From NCBI GenBank assembly GCA_027032075.1, contig JALVOC010000159.1:1-64000 (forward strand): a stretch of DNA of 64,000 nucleotides. Reading direction: 5' to 3'. Source of the DNA: Chromatiales bacterium (GTDB lineage Bacteria; Pseudomonadota; Gammaproteobacteria; UBA6429; Thiohalophilaceae). The notes beneath the pieces are model-generated. The model was not told the origin of the DNA. It was given only the letters and a program-made list of their open reading frames with translations, and made no database searches. Positions 45,446 to 55,091 of this stretch are shown here, piece by piece (position 1 is the stretch's first letter; every line of letters begins with the position of its first letter). The position numbers and the translations under genes were made by a program.

Positions 45446-47608
45446 TCAACTGCTGACCACGGTAAATGTCGCGCGATTGCATTTGATAAACTCAACGATT
45501 TTATCGGCAGCAAGGGGTTTGCACAGGTAATAACCCTGGGCAAAATCGCAGTTCAGCGCCTTGAGCTGATGCATGACTTCCTGGTTTTCAATTCCTTCTG
45601 CAATGACCTTCAGGCCAAGATTATGGGCAAGATCGATGGTTGAGTGCACGATCACCGAATTGTCCCTGTCCCTGTCCATATCGACGACGAATGATTTATC
45701 GATCTTGATGATATGGACCGGCAGTTTTTTCAGATAACTCAAGGAAGAGTAACCGGTACCGAAATCATCAATTGCCAGTTGCAGCCCCATGGTTTCCAGT
45801 TGATTGAGAATATTCATCACACCGGGAGGATCGTGCATCACGTCACTTTCCGTGATTTCCAGCAGGATACAACCCTCATCGACATTCCATTCGTCCAGCA
45901 ACTCGCGGATATGCGTGGTAAGTTGCGGATCGTGCAGGTTACGCATGGAGAGATTGATGGTGATATTCACGGTGATACCGGCATTATGCCATTCGGACCA
46001 CTGGCGAAAGGCTGTTTTCAAAACCCAGTAGGTAAATGCTTTGATCAAACTGGTTTGTTCCAGTGGCGGAATAAACACCGAAGGTTCTATCAAACCGTTT
46101 TGCGGATGGGGCCAGCGGCTGAGAGCCTCGACTCCGAATATCCTGCCGGTAAACTGATTGATTATCGGCTGATAAAAAAGCTGCAGTTCATCATGCTCGA
46201 TGGCGTTACGTAATTCGCCGATCAGCGCAAGGTGATCCGGACTGTGCGAGTCCTCCTCGGAACTATAGACGAAATAACCACTCTTGTTCTGTTTTGCCGC
46301 ATACATGGCCACGTCCGCGCGTTTAAACAGGGTGGCGGTGTCCTTGCCATGATCCGGATAAAGGGCGATCCCCATGCTGGCCGAAACGGAGAAACTGATT
46401 TCCTCGAACAGAAATGATGGTTCCAGCACGTTCAATATTTTATTCGCCACCTGCAAGGCAGCATGCCTGTCTGCTCCGGGCAGAATGAGAAAATATTCAT
46501 CCCCGCCGATTCTTCCAACCGTATCGACTTCGCGCACCACCGAGCGCAGACGCTGCCCCACCTCTTTCAGGAGTTGATCACCGACATCGTGACCGAGGGT
46601 GTCATTGATTTCCTTGAAGCGATCCAGATCCAGCATGATAACCGCAAACATCTTTTTATTGCGCGCGGCACGGATGATCGCCTGTTGCACCCTGTCCTGC
46701 ACCAGGGCGCGATTGGGCAGATCGGTGAGTGAATCATGCAATGCCTGATGCTCGAGCTCCCGGTTGAGTATTTCGAGTTCATGTGTGCGTTTTTCCACGC
46801 GGCTCTCGAGGGTCTTGTTGAGTATTTTCAGCTGGGCCAGCGCCTGGTCCTTTTCGCTGGTGCTTTTCTTCAGCTTGCCCATCATCTCGTTAAAGGACTG
46901 TGCCAGGCTGCCGATCTCGTCATTGGATTCGATTAACACTTTCTCTTCAAGCTCGCCCTTGGCGACACGTTCCGAACCATGGATCAAGGCATGAATCGGT
47001 TGCAGGGTGTTGTAGCGGAAAACCACGTAGATGCAAATACTGAGAAAGAGAATGATGAAACCGTTGCCTAACATTTGTTTCAGCAGTTCATGCCGTGAAA
47101 GGCTTTCGATTCTGGTGCGATCCATACCGATGACGACATCACCAAGATGTTGTTTGTTGAACAGTATCGGAAATTCCAGAACCATAATACGCGGATCCGT
47201 ATTAACGTGTTTAATGATTTTTGTCGGATTGAAGGTGTTCAGTTCGCTGATAGCCTTGCTGATGTACGGATTGTCCTTGTCGATATAGGAATTCAGGGGT
47301 TTGTTTTGCGGGGAGATATATACCGCGTAGACGACATCCTTCTGCCTGCTGACATCCTGCACGTATTCATTCAGGGTGATGAAATCATAGGAAAGGATCG
47401 CCTCCGGACTGATTTCGGCAAGCACTTCACCGAGCATGATCCCCTTGGACTGCAGGTGTTCGAGAAACAGCCTGTTCTGCGATTGGTAATTGAGAATGGC
47501 GGTACCACCCATGGTGACAAGTAAAACACCCGATACCAGCAGAGTGAATTTCGCCCCCAGCGAAAACCTCCATTTTTTTATGAATTGTCGGGGGGAGAGG
47601 GACATCAT
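45446..47608 (-). CDS. Membrane GGDEF-EAL c-di-GMP enzyme with HAMP
   Basis: A 720-residue inner-membrane protein. Two membrane segments (about 18-40 and 185-205) enclose a periplasmic sensor domain. A HAMP domain (about 205-260), a short coiled coil, a GGDEF domain (active site GGDEY) and an EAL domain follow. The EAL domain keeps EALSRW, NLSMRNL, EITESD, DDFGTGYSSL and KIDKSF, so phosphodiesterase activity is likely; GGDEY also looks intact. A periplasmic binding-protein gene lies 6 bp upstream in the same direction, so the sensor may read that protein's ligand. Confidence 0.92.
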   Translation of the reverse strand: MMSLSPRQFIKKWRFSLGAKFTLLVSGVLLVTMGGTAILNYQSQNRLFLEHLQSKGIMLGEVLAEISPEAILSYDFITLNEYVQDVSRQKDVVYAVYISPQNKPLNSYIDKDNPYISKAISELNTFNPTKIIKHVNTDPRIMVLEFPILFNKQHLGDVVIGMDRTRIESLSRHELLKQMLGNGFIILFLSICIYVVFRYNTLQPIHALIHGSERVAKGELEEKVLIESNDEIGSLAQSFNEMMGKLKKSTSEKDQALAQLKILNKTLESRVEKRTHELEILNRELEHQALHDSLTDLPNRALVQDRVQQAIIRAARNKKMFAVIMLDLDRFKEINDTLGHDVGDQLLKEVGQRLRSVVREVDTVGRIGGDEYFLILPGADRHAALQVANKILNVLEPSFLFEEISFSVSASMGIALYPDHGKDTATLFKRADVAMYAAKQNKSGYFVYSSEEDSHSPDHLALIGELRNAIEHDELQLFYQPIINQFTGRIFGVEALSRWPHPQNGLIEPSVFIPPLEQTSLIKAFTYWVLKTAFRQWSEWHNAGITVNITINLSMRNLHDPQLTTHIRELLDEWNVDEGCILLEITESDVMHDPPGVMNILNQLETMGLQLAIDDFGTGYSSLSYLKKLPVHIIKIDKSFVVDMDRDRDNSVIVHSTIDLAHNLGLKVIAEGIENQEVMHQLKALNCDFAQGYYLCKPLAADKIVEFIKCNRATFTVVSS

Positions 47609-47614
47609 AACACC

Positions 47615-48484
47615 TTAAAATGATTCACCGGTGACACGCTGGATGATGCGCCGGTGGATATCGTACTCATCATCCGTTGCGGCAAGAATGTTTGTAAGTT
47701 TTGCGTGCTTGAGAATTTTTCTGCCTGTTTCACTGTTCTTTAGGTTGATGAAGATTGCTTGAATTCTGTTTCTCAAGGCAGACGGCATGCCTTGTTTTAC
47801 CGCCCAGGGTAAATGGGCGATGGGTTTGCTCTTGGCCAGAAGTATCAACTTGCCGGTATCGATGCGTTTAACCAAAAATGGCAGGCGGATAACCACATCA
47901 CCAACGCCGCAGGCATCGGCATGGCCGATGTAGGTTGTCATCAGTGCATTTGGCGGGTTTTTCGAGAATCTTGCGGTGTAGTCGTTTTCATGCAGGCCCG
48001 CATCCAGGAGCAGGGAGGTGGGAACGATGTATGACATCATCGCCGAACGTCCACCGCCAAAGACGATTTTTTTCCCTTTGAGATCCGTTAACGCAGTGAT
48101 GCCGCTGTCTTTTCTCACCACCAGTGCACCGCTAAGTTTCGAATTACCGAACTCCTCGTTTTTCAGGATAACCTGATAACCGAATTCCTTGTGTGATTTA
48201 ACATAGTGGTACTGGTTATAGTGAACGATGTCATAGTGTTTGCTGCTCACCCCTTTCCAGAATTCTCCGAAATTGCGGGCGCTCTCGAGACGTACGCTGC
48301 GCCCCAGTTGTCTGGACAAATGTTCCACCAGGGGAGTGAACATCTTGATGGTCTGTTTGAAATTTCGACGTGGAAAAACGCCAACGATCAGCGGATCTAT
48401 GTTAGCGCTTGCAAGCAGTGGCTGGTTCGCAGTCAAGCCTGCAAGCAGCAGGATGATAAAAAGTCTGAGACGTCTGATGTGCAT
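47615..48484 (-). CDS. PhnD-like periplasmic binding protein
   Basis: A 289-residue exported protein with a signal peptide (cleavage near LLASANI). The type II binding fold of the PhnD/phosphonate-phosphite family is shown by IVGVFPRRNFKQTIKMFTPL, YDIVHYNQYHYV and LKGKKIVFGGGRSAMMSY. No ABC permease or ATPase genes are next to it; instead it precedes a GGDEF-EAL gene by 6 bp. It more likely feeds a ligand signal to that enzyme than takes part in uptake. Confidence 0.82.
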   Translation of the reverse strand: MHIRRLRLFIILLLAGLTANQPLLASANIDPLIVGVFPRRNFKQTIKMFTPLVEHLSRQLGRSVRLESARNFGEFWKGVSSKHYDIVHYNQYHYVKSHKEFGYQVILKNEEFGNSKLSGALVVRKDSGITALTDLKGKKIVFGGGRSAMMSYIVPTSLLLDAGLHENDYTARFSKNPPNALMTTYIGHADACGVGDVVIRLPFLVKRIDTGKLILLAKSKPIAHLPWAVKQGMPSALRNRIQAIFINLKNSETGRKILKHAKLTNILAATDDEYDIHRRIIQRVTGESF

Positions 48485-48966
48485 AACGGCAACACTTCAC
48501 AGATTCTGATTGTATCATAGTATAAATATGATCTGGTCTGAATAATATGATTTTACCCGGATTGTCTCATCACTGGCTCAGCATCTTGTTATATGGAAAT
48601 AGTCTAAAAATATCCCTAAATCAATCATATGAATCATAATTTTACACATACTGACAATTACACCATGACGTAAGGGAAGGCTGGATGTTTTTGTGCTTGT
48701 GGCTGGCGTCTGGCATCACCGCAAGTGATTCATGTTTACGATGCTCTGTTGCGATAAAGCACAACCTGATCCCCACCGGTGTGCGCAGGTATACAGGCTG
48801 GAGCAGCGATGGGGGGCGGAGGATGCGCTCAGGTTGTGTTTTATCCCACCTGCGGAGTGGACTATTTGAGCGATGCGTGGTCTTGGTCAAGAGGTGATAA
48901 CAGCGGGGCAATTGTACCGCAAACCGGCATGATTGACTGGTGCTCACAAATTTCCAGGAAGCGCCT
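48485..48966. other. AT-rich gap without a gene
   Basis: About 480 bp. The first 170 bp are much richer in A and T than the surroundings and contain near-palindromes such as ATCATA-N7-TATGAT (48514-48532 region) and TCATATGA, likely the control region of the PhnD-like gene. The remainder is open on the minus strand for 100 codons, but its sequence has no recognisable content and no ribosome-binding site. Confidence 0.45.
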
Positions 48967-49857
48967 TCAGAAATTTATCTGGCCGCTCAGTTTTAAATAA
49001 TTGCTCGTATCAGTGCCGCTGTCCAGACGGATGTAACCACCTTCCAGATGCATGGCAAAGTCGTCGTTGAAGTAATAGGCGATTTTAATTGCCGAGATAT
49101 CCAGCTTGCTGTGGTCGACAGCAGAGATAGTGCGTTCCTGGAGAAAACCGACTCTTGTCCGGGGAAAATTATAGGCAACCTCTGCCGCATTACGTCTTTC
49201 CGGGAAACCGTAGCTCATTGCCAGGGCAAGATCAGAAATGAACAAACGGGCAATGGGCTGGTTAAGCCGCGTCATGTCATCTGCATAATGATAATAGCTC
49301 GTGGTGAGGAGCAGTTCCCACTCCGCAATGCCGAAGTAGCTGATGCCGGCTTCAATGCCTTTGCTGGAAGTGGTGATGAGGGTTTTTCTGTTATCCGGAT
49401 AACTACGGCGGTAGAGGTTGATCCGGCTTGTCTGTGGTATGAGATCGAAACTCCAGTCAGCGGTATTGAGGCGCAACGGCAGGGAAAACGTATGCGTCCA
49501 TAAATCGTTGCTGTTACCCCAATAGTCGTATAGCAGGCCGATTTCGAAAGTTTTGCCATACTCCGTGTGAAAACCGCCGCTGGCGCTGTAGATCTGGTAT
49601 TGGCCGTTGCCGCTGCTGAGATTGGACTGCCCCGCCCCCAGCAAGAGACGATGCTTCGAAGGCAGGACAAGATCCAGTGAAAGTGACATATCCTGTGAAT
49701 CCTGCAAACCGCTGTTGTACTCCAGCCAGATGGAGCTGCGTGGCGGTGGCGGCAAGTCCAGAAGAAAGTCCTCGAACTCGGCTTCACCGTGGGCAGTGAT
49801 GGAAAAACAGAGTATCGCGAGGATGAAAACGGGATGGGAAAAACGAATTTCAGGCAT
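48967..49857 (-). CDS. Putative outer-membrane beta-barrel protein
   Basis: A 296-residue exported protein with a signal peptide (cleavage near ITAHGEAE) and alternating hydrophobic/polar strands with many Tyr and Leu residues. It ends KLSGQINF, a C-terminal Phe as used for barrel assembly. No family recognised. It lies between the PhnD-like gene and a Cache-domain gene on the same strand, with no clear operon link. Confidence 0.6.
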   Translation of the reverse strand: MPEIRFSHPVFILAILCFSITAHGEAEFEDFLLDLPPPPRSSIWLEYNSGLQDSQDMSLSLDLVLPSKHRLLLGAGQSNLSSGNGQYQIYSASGGFHTEYGKTFEIGLLYDYWGNSNDLWTHTFSLPLRLNTADWSFDLIPQTSRINLYRRSYPDNRKTLITTSSKGIEAGISYFGIAEWELLLTTSYYHYADDMTRLNQPIARLFISDLALAMSYGFPERRNAAEVAYNFPRTRVGFLQERTISAVDHSKLDISAIKIAYYFNDDFAMHLEGGYIRLDSGTDTSNYLKLSGQINF

Positions 49858-49924
49858 GTGTCATGGTTTCAGTTTTGTCGCATGGCATCTGTCACAGACT
49901 GCTGGAAGCAAACTACAATGAAAG

Positions 49925-50887
49925 TCACGTGGATTGCATCTCTGCCTGGGCGCCAAACCAGAAATCGGATCCCTTTTCGATGAACTCGCTGTAATGCAGA
50001 TAATGGGAGCCGTCACAGGAGAACGTCAGACCCACCATGCCATTGATAAGATTGAACGAGGCGGAGCGCAGATAAATAATCTCATCCGCCTTGCGCAAGG
50101 CCTTGAACAGTTCGATTACTTTGGCGATATTCTCCTCACTCACCTGGGCACGGGGATGCAGCGGGCGTTTGGGATAGGCCAGGCAGACATCGGGATCGGT
50201 CAGCTCGTCCACCGTATGGATCTGGTAATCAAACGGATCATCCACCGACCATAAGGAAACCCGGGAACTGGAAAAGTGAATCTTGCAATGGAATATTCCC
50301 TGATACTGCATCAGGGCGGTGATAATGTCCATGGCCTCATCCAGCACCAAGTCCATGGCGCTGATCGCCCTCTCCTGCATGAAGAGGGTGCCGCGTATCG
50401 CGGGATCACCTTTATATTGTTGCCAATGCCCGGTCGAACTCCCTTGGGGCGCGATCACTGCCGGTAACTCATCCACACTGAAATCGGCGGCAATGAAGCC
50501 GAGATATTCCTTCCCGGCGAAAACCGCCTGCATCAGGGTAAGGGTGGGAAGGGTGGTGAGGCGGCTGGTATAGACATTGGAAATGGCCCGCTGCGCTGCC
50601 GGCAGTTCGTTGTCAAAGTAGGGTCTGCCCGTCAGATCAACACCACGCCACTGGGTATCGAGCCGGTCACTGCCAATATTCGCGGAGATCAATATCCCAT
50701 CGGTGTTGACGGCATAGATCATGTTGCAGTGGGGTAAGGTGGGGATACCCTCTTGCAGGATACGGTCGAGATCCTCGGGTTCGCGCCAATGAGGGGCGCA
50801 CTTTTCGGCCAGCTTCTGCAGCGGTTCGGCTGCCAGCTCTTCCAATGCCTGTTTTTGCGCGCGAATGGCTTTCTTGAGACGGGACAT
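49925..50887 (-). CDS. Cache (PDC) sensor-domain protein
   Basis: About 320 residues. An N-terminal helical stretch (AIRAQKQALEELAAEPLQKL) precedes a PAS-like Cache domain with MIYAVNTDGILISANI, DLTGRPYFDN and AVFAGKEYLGFIAADFSVDE, the pattern of small-molecule sensors. No membrane segment, kinase or GGDEF domain is seen, so it is a stand-alone sensor, possibly soluble. ATG 50887 is chosen; an upstream in-frame TTG at 50980 would add 31 residues, and neither has a good ribosome-binding site. Confidence 0.7.
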   Translation of the reverse strand: MSRLKKAIRAQKQALEELAAEPLQKLAEKCAPHWREPEDLDRILQEGIPTLPHCNMIYAVNTDGILISANIGSDRLDTQWRGVDLTGRPYFDNELPAAQRAISNVYTSRLTTLPTLTLMQAVFAGKEYLGFIAADFSVDELPAVIAPQGSSTGHWQQYKGDPAIRGTLFMQERAISAMDLVLDEAMDIITALMQYQGIFHCKIHFSSSRVSLWSVDDPFDYQIHTVDELTDPDVCLAYPKRPLHPRAQVSEENIAKVIELFKALRKADEIIYLRSASFNLINGMVGLTFSCDGSHYLHYSEFIEKGSDFWFGAQAEMQST

Positions 50888-51096
50888 AACAATGTCATTG
50901 TACCGCAACTCGATGAAAGAGAGATGACCCTGGTCAAATTTGATCCTTGCGTCGGTTTGGCAGATCGTATCTTCGGACAAAAGCCGGGGTGCGGGTGTCT
51001 GATTGAATTTCGCTCACCACTGGTGAAAAGGATTGCCGCAGTAAAAGCAGCTCCGTATCATGACAGCAGACTGGCAGCGGTGAAACGATTCAGATC

Positions 51097-52458
51097 ATGG
51101 CAAAAGAGAAACGGCTTTATTCCTGCAGCGAATGCGGTGCGCAGGCGCCCAAGTGGACCGGGCAATGCGGTGATTGCGGTGCGTGGAACAGCCTTACCGA
51201 AGTGGTGGCGGTAGCGGCTGCCCGGACACGTTTCACCGGTTTTGCCGGTGAGGCCGGGCACGCGCAGGTGCAGCACCTGGCTGAAGTCAAGCCTGATGAC
51301 GTGCGGCGTCAGCCGACCGGAATCGCCGAATTTGATCGCGTCCTGGGAGGCGGCCTGGTGCCGGGATCGGTCGTATTGATCGGAGGGGATCCGGGTATTG
51401 GTAAATCCACCCTGCTGTTGCAGACGCTGGTGGCCATGGGGCGGCAATGCAAAACCCTCTACATCACGGGTGAGGAATCCCTGCAGCAGGTCAGTTTGCG
51501 TGCCCACCGCCTCGGACTGGAATCGGCGGAGTTGCAGCTGCTGGCGGAAACCGGGGTGGAACGGATCCTCACCGCCGCCCAGCGGGAACAGCCGCAAGTG
51601 ATGGTGGTTGACTCCATCCAGACCGTATATACCGAGCAAATTCAGTCAGCCCCCGGTTCGGTGTCGCAGGTGCGTGAAAGTGCCGCGCAACTGGTGCGTT
51701 ATGCCAAGCAGAGCAAGGTGGCGCTGTTTCTCGTCGGCCACGTCACCAAGGAAGGAACCCTCGCCGGGCCGCGAGTGCTGGAGCACATGGTGGACACGGT
51801 GCTGTATTTCGAAGGCGAAAGTGACAGCCGTTACCGTCTGATCCGGGCATTCAAGAACCGTTATGGCGCGGTGAATGAGCTGGGGGTTTTCGCCATGACC
51901 GACAGGGGGTTGCGTGAGGTCAGCAACCCGTCTGCGATTTTTCTCTCCCGCCATGAAGAGGCGGTACCCGGCAGTGTGGTGCTGGTGACACTGGAGGGAA
52001 GCCGGCCGTTGCTGGTGGAGGTACAGGCACTGGTGGATGAAAGCCATCTGAGCAACCCGCGCCGTGTCACCACCGGCCTGGAACACAACCGGCTTGCCAT
52101 GCTGCTGGCCGTGCTGCACCGGCACGGTGGCGTGGCAACCTACGATCAGGATGTATTTGCCAACGTCGTCGGCGGGGTGAGGGTCACGGAGACTGGCGCC
52201 GATCTGGCGGTGGTGCTGGCGATGATGTCGAGTTTACGCAGCCGGACCTTGCCACAGGATCTGGTGGTGTTCGGTGAGGTCGGACTGGCCGGGGAGATCC
52301 GTCCGGTACCCAACGGTCAGGAACGGCTGATGGAGGCGGCAAAACATGGTTTCAAGCGCGCCATGGTACCCAGGGCCAACGCACCAAGAAAGGCGATCGA
52401 TGCGCTGGAGGTGATCACCGTGTCCAGACTGGACGAGGCGTTATCGGTGGAGTGGTAA
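51097..52458 (+). CDS. radA: DNA repair protein RadA
   Basis: A 453-residue branch-migration ATPase for recombinational repair. It has a four-cysteine zinc finger (CSECGAQAPKWTGQCGDCG), a RecA-like core with Walker A GDPGIGKSTLL, the RadA motif KNRYGAVNE and a C-terminal Lon-protease-like domain (about 280-450; VFGEVGLAGEIRPV). Full family length. The start codon has no clear Shine-Dalgarno sequence. Confidence 0.96.
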   Translation: MAKEKRLYSCSECGAQAPKWTGQCGDCGAWNSLTEVVAVAAARTRFTGFAGEAGHAQVQHLAEVKPDDVRRQPTGIAEFDRVLGGGLVPGSVVLIGGDPGIGKSTLLLQTLVAMGRQCKTLYITGEESLQQVSLRAHRLGLESAELQLLAETGVERILTAAQREQPQVMVVDSIQTVYTEQIQSAPGSVSQVRESAAQLVRYAKQSKVALFLVGHVTKEGTLAGPRVLEHMVDTVLYFEGESDSRYRLIRAFKNRYGAVNELGVFAMTDRGLREVSNPSAIFLSRHEEAVPGSVVLVTLEGSRPLLVEVQALVDESHLSNPRRVTTGLEHNRLAMLLAVLHRHGGVATYDQDVFANVVGGVRVTETGADLAVVLAMMSSLRSRTLPQDLVVFGEVGLAGEIRPVPNGQERLMEAAKHGFKRAMVPRANAPRKAIDALEVITVSRLDEALSVEW

Positions 52459-52552
52459 AACAAATCATGTCTTCCTGTGGGGAGGGTAATAGCCGCACGG
52501 ATGTGTGGAAAACGTGCTCAGCAATCAAGCGGGCGGCTTTTTCCGCCCACTT

Positions 52553-52936
52553 TCACGATGTCATGCCGGCCAGTTCCGCGAGTTCCCGCTCCAGCAGTTT
52601 CTCGTCTCCCAGATTCAATTCCACCAGACGGTGCAGGTGGGTGGCGGTATCCACTCCCAGGTGCTCGATATGAAAACCAATCTGTTCGTTTTCCTGATGA
52701 GCCACGGTCACCTCCATTTCCAGACGGGTATCCTCCGCACCTTCCACAAGGTCCAGCCTGAGTTTACAGGTGTCACCGGTGTTGGCATGCCAGTTGTCAG
52801 GCCGGCTGGTAAGCGCCCCGCGGAGAGAGATGTCGAGCAGGCGGGCTTCGTAGCTGGAATCATCGGCATCGGTAAGGACGACTCTGGCATCAAAGGGGAT
52901 GCGGGTGAAATGCCGTTTTTCATCGAATGCGGTCAT
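52553..52936 (-). CDS. PilZ-domain c-di-GMP-binding protein
   Basis: A 127-residue single-domain PilZ protein. The c-di-GMP motifs are RHFTRIPFDA (RxxxR) and DISLRGAL (D/NxSxxG). ATG 52936 is used; a TTG at 52948 overlaps the stop of the FHA gene upstream (TTGA) and could be the start through coupling. It probably relays c-di-GMP levels, perhaps those set by the GGDEF-EAL enzyme encoded at 45446-47608. Confidence 0.85.
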   Translation of the reverse strand: MTAFDEKRHFTRIPFDARVVLTDADDSSYEARLLDISLRGALTSRPDNWHANTGDTCKLRLDLVEGAEDTRLEMEVTVAHQENEQIGFHIEHLGVDTATHLHRLVELNLGDEKLLERELAELAGMTS

Positions 52937-52944
52937 GTTCGATC

Positions 52945-53613
52945 TCAATCGAGGAAAAACAGCATCTTGATGTTGCCGATGACGATGGTTTCCCCGTCTT
53001 TCAATTGAACGCTGCGATCCCCGATGGGTTCGTTTTCCACCAGCGGCGGGTGTTCACCTTCAAGGTGTGAAAGAAAGTAACCATCGTTACGGCGGGTGAT
53101 CACCGCGGTGGCCACGCCGGGTTTGCCGAGATTTGTCATCGCACGGTTCAGGCTCAGGGTTTTCCCCAGATTCTGTCCCGACATGATCTGCAGCCAGGCA
53201 TGTTTTTTCCCGTCTTTTGCAAAGCTGCCCGATACGTTGTTTGCAGAAGCAGGGGTCGCCGGCTGTTGGGCCTCCTCTGCGATTGCGGTTTCTTCCGCGA
53301 CCAGTTCTGCTTCGGATTCCGGAACTGCTTCATAGATGAAGGTGAGGGTGTGTTTACCGATACGTATCACATCCCCGTCTTTCAGCATCTGTTTTTCAAT
53401 GCGTTCATTATTCACAAAGGTGCCTGATTCACTTTCCAGATCGACCAGCACGGAAGTCTCGCCCTGGGTATCGATGCGGGCATGTTGGGGTTGCAGGGCC
53501 AGGCTGTCGATATGAATGGTGCAGGCAGGATCATTGCCAATCGTCATGCTGCCCTTGATAACCGGATACACCCGGAGGACATTTCCTTTGAATGAAAGCG
53601 ATAATTTAGACAA
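52945..53613 (-). CDS. Double FHA-domain protein
   Basis: A 222-residue cytoplasmic protein with two forkhead-associated domains (about residues 15-95 and 140-222) joined by an acidic, Ala/Glu-rich linker. The first has MTIGNDPACTIHID, QPQHARI and GTFVNNERI, the phosphothreonine-binding pattern. The second is more diverged (TNLGKPGVATAVITRRNDGY). No kinase is nearby. The adjacent PilZ gene suggests a shared signalling role. Confidence 0.85.
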   Translation of the reverse strand: MSKLSLSFKGNVLRVYPVIKGSMTIGNDPACTIHIDSLALQPQHARIDTQGETSVLVDLESESGTFVNNERIEKQMLKDGDVIRIGKHTLTFIYEAVPESEAELVAEETAIAEEAQQPATPASANNVSGSFAKDGKKHAWLQIMSGQNLGKTLSLNRAMTNLGKPGVATAVITRRNDGYFLSHLEGEHPPLVENEPIGDRSVQLKDGETIVIGNIKMLFFLD

Positions 53614-53707
53614 CGTTTATCCTTCAAAAAATTCTATATTTATCTGGGGATTATAGACCGTTATTAAGGAAGCTGTACAACTACTGTTTCCCGTTGCGGC
53701 TTTTTCG

Positions 53708-54994
53708 TCAGGCGACTTTCTGAGGAGGGGATTTCTTCTTCAGCCCGGGATTGATCAGTACGGTTTTCACCGCATTCTGTGTGGTTTGCACGATTTCTAT
53801 GGGGTAGCCTTCCAGCAGCATGCTGGTACCGGGATCCGGAATGTGTTCCAGATACTCGATGATTAGACCGTTGAGGGTCTTGGGGCCTTCGGTCGGCAGT
53901 TCCCAATCAAGCAGCTTGTTAAGTTCCCGTATGCTGGTGCCACCATCCACCAGGTAGGTGCCATCCTCCTGGCGGATGATGTCTTTACTGCTGGCGGCGG
54001 GATCAGTCGTGAATTCACCCACGATTTCTTCCAGGATGTCTTCCAGGGTAACCAGTCCCTGTAGTTCCCCGTATTCATTGACCACCAGCCCGATACGCCG
54101 TTTTTCCTTCTGGAAATTGATCAACTGTGTGTTCAACGGAATTCCTTCCGGGATAAAATAGGCTTCATGGATTATTTCACGGAAGCGGTCCTTGCCGGCC
54201 TCTTCCTGTTGAAACAAACGGATGGCGCGGCGCAAATGGATCATACCGATGACATGGTCAATGTCGTCCTCATAAACCGGCAGGCGTGTATGCTGGCTCT
54301 GGGTGATCTGTTTGACAATGTCTTCCCACTCGTCATTGATATCGATACCGACGATTTCGTTGCGCGGGATCATGATGTCTTCCACCGTAACCTTTTCCAG
54401 ATCCAGGATGCTCAGAAGCATTTGCTGGTGGCTTTGCGGAATCATGCTGCCGGCTTCATTGACCACCACACGTAATTCGTCCCGGCTGAGTTTCAGGCTG
54501 GCGCGTTCCCCGGTTTTCAGGCCCAGCAGTTTGAATATCCCGTTGGTAAAAAGGTTGATAAACCATACCAGCGGATAGGCAATCTTCAGCAGGGGCTCGA
54601 GGATGAAGGAGGAGGGCAGCGCATAGGTTTCCGGACGAAGTGCGGCAATGGTTTTCGGGGTGACTTCGGCAAACACCAGTACAAGAAAGGTTAATACCCC
54701 GGTGGCGACAGCGATGCCGGCTTCGCCCAGCAGACGCATGCCGATGATGGTGGCGATTGCGGAGGCGAGAATGTTGACAAAATTGTTGCCAAGCAGGATC
54801 AGGCCGATCAGGCGTTCCGGCTGTGCCAGCAGGCGTTGGGCCCGGATTGCGCCTTTGTGTTTTTTATCGGCCAGGTGCCGCAAGCGGTAACGGTTAAGGC
54901 TCATCAGCCCTGTTTCTGAGCCGGAGAAGAAACCGGAAGCGATGATCAAAAAGACGAGTGCGCCAATCAGCACACCTATGGGTATGTCGTCCAA
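53708..54994 (-). CDS. CorC/CNNM-family membrane protein with CBS pair
   Basis: A 428-residue protein. A DUF21/CNNM transmembrane domain (about 5-185; SGFFSGSETGLMSLNRYRL), a CBS pair (about 205-335; EDIMIPRNEIVGID and LVTLEDILEEIVGE) and a CorC/HlyC C-terminal domain (about 345-420) follow in order. The family (CorB/YfjD type) is linked to magnesium or cobalt efflux and tolerance. Genes of this family often sit beside ypjD and ffh, as here. Confidence 0.92.
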   Translation of the reverse strand: MDDIPIGVLIGALVFLIIASGFFSGSETGLMSLNRYRLRHLADKKHKGAIRAQRLLAQPERLIGLILLGNNFVNILASAIATIIGMRLLGEAGIAVATGVLTFLVLVFAEVTPKTIAALRPETYALPSSFILEPLLKIAYPLVWFINLFTNGIFKLLGLKTGERASLKLSRDELRVVVNEAGSMIPQSHQQMLLSILDLEKVTVEDIMIPRNEIVGIDINDEWEDIVKQITQSQHTRLPVYEDDIDHVIGMIHLRRAIRLFQQEEAGKDRFREIIHEAYFIPEGIPLNTQLINFQKEKRRIGLVVNEYGELQGLVTLEDILEEIVGEFTTDPAASSKDIIRQEDGTYLVDGGTSIRELNKLLDWELPTEGPKTLNGLIIEYLEHIPDPGTSMLLEGYPIEIVQTTQNAVKTVLINPGLKKKSPPQKVA

Positions 54995-55091
54995 AAGAAA
55001 TATTTTCTCATATTATTGACAGAAGAGTATTAACACGGATCAGCAGGTTGGCTGTCAAGCCCGGGTAGCAGGGCGATTGGCATATTCCATG

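Noticed and set aside
48642-48947. Minus-strand 101-codon open frame in the AT-rich gap
   Set aside because: Composition is unlike a protein (many Arg, Ser, Pro and His without pattern), and no start signal is seen.
52529-52546. GGGCGG-CTTTTT-CCGCCC hairpin as terminator of radA or the PilZ gene
   Set aside because: Neither strand has a T-run after the stem.
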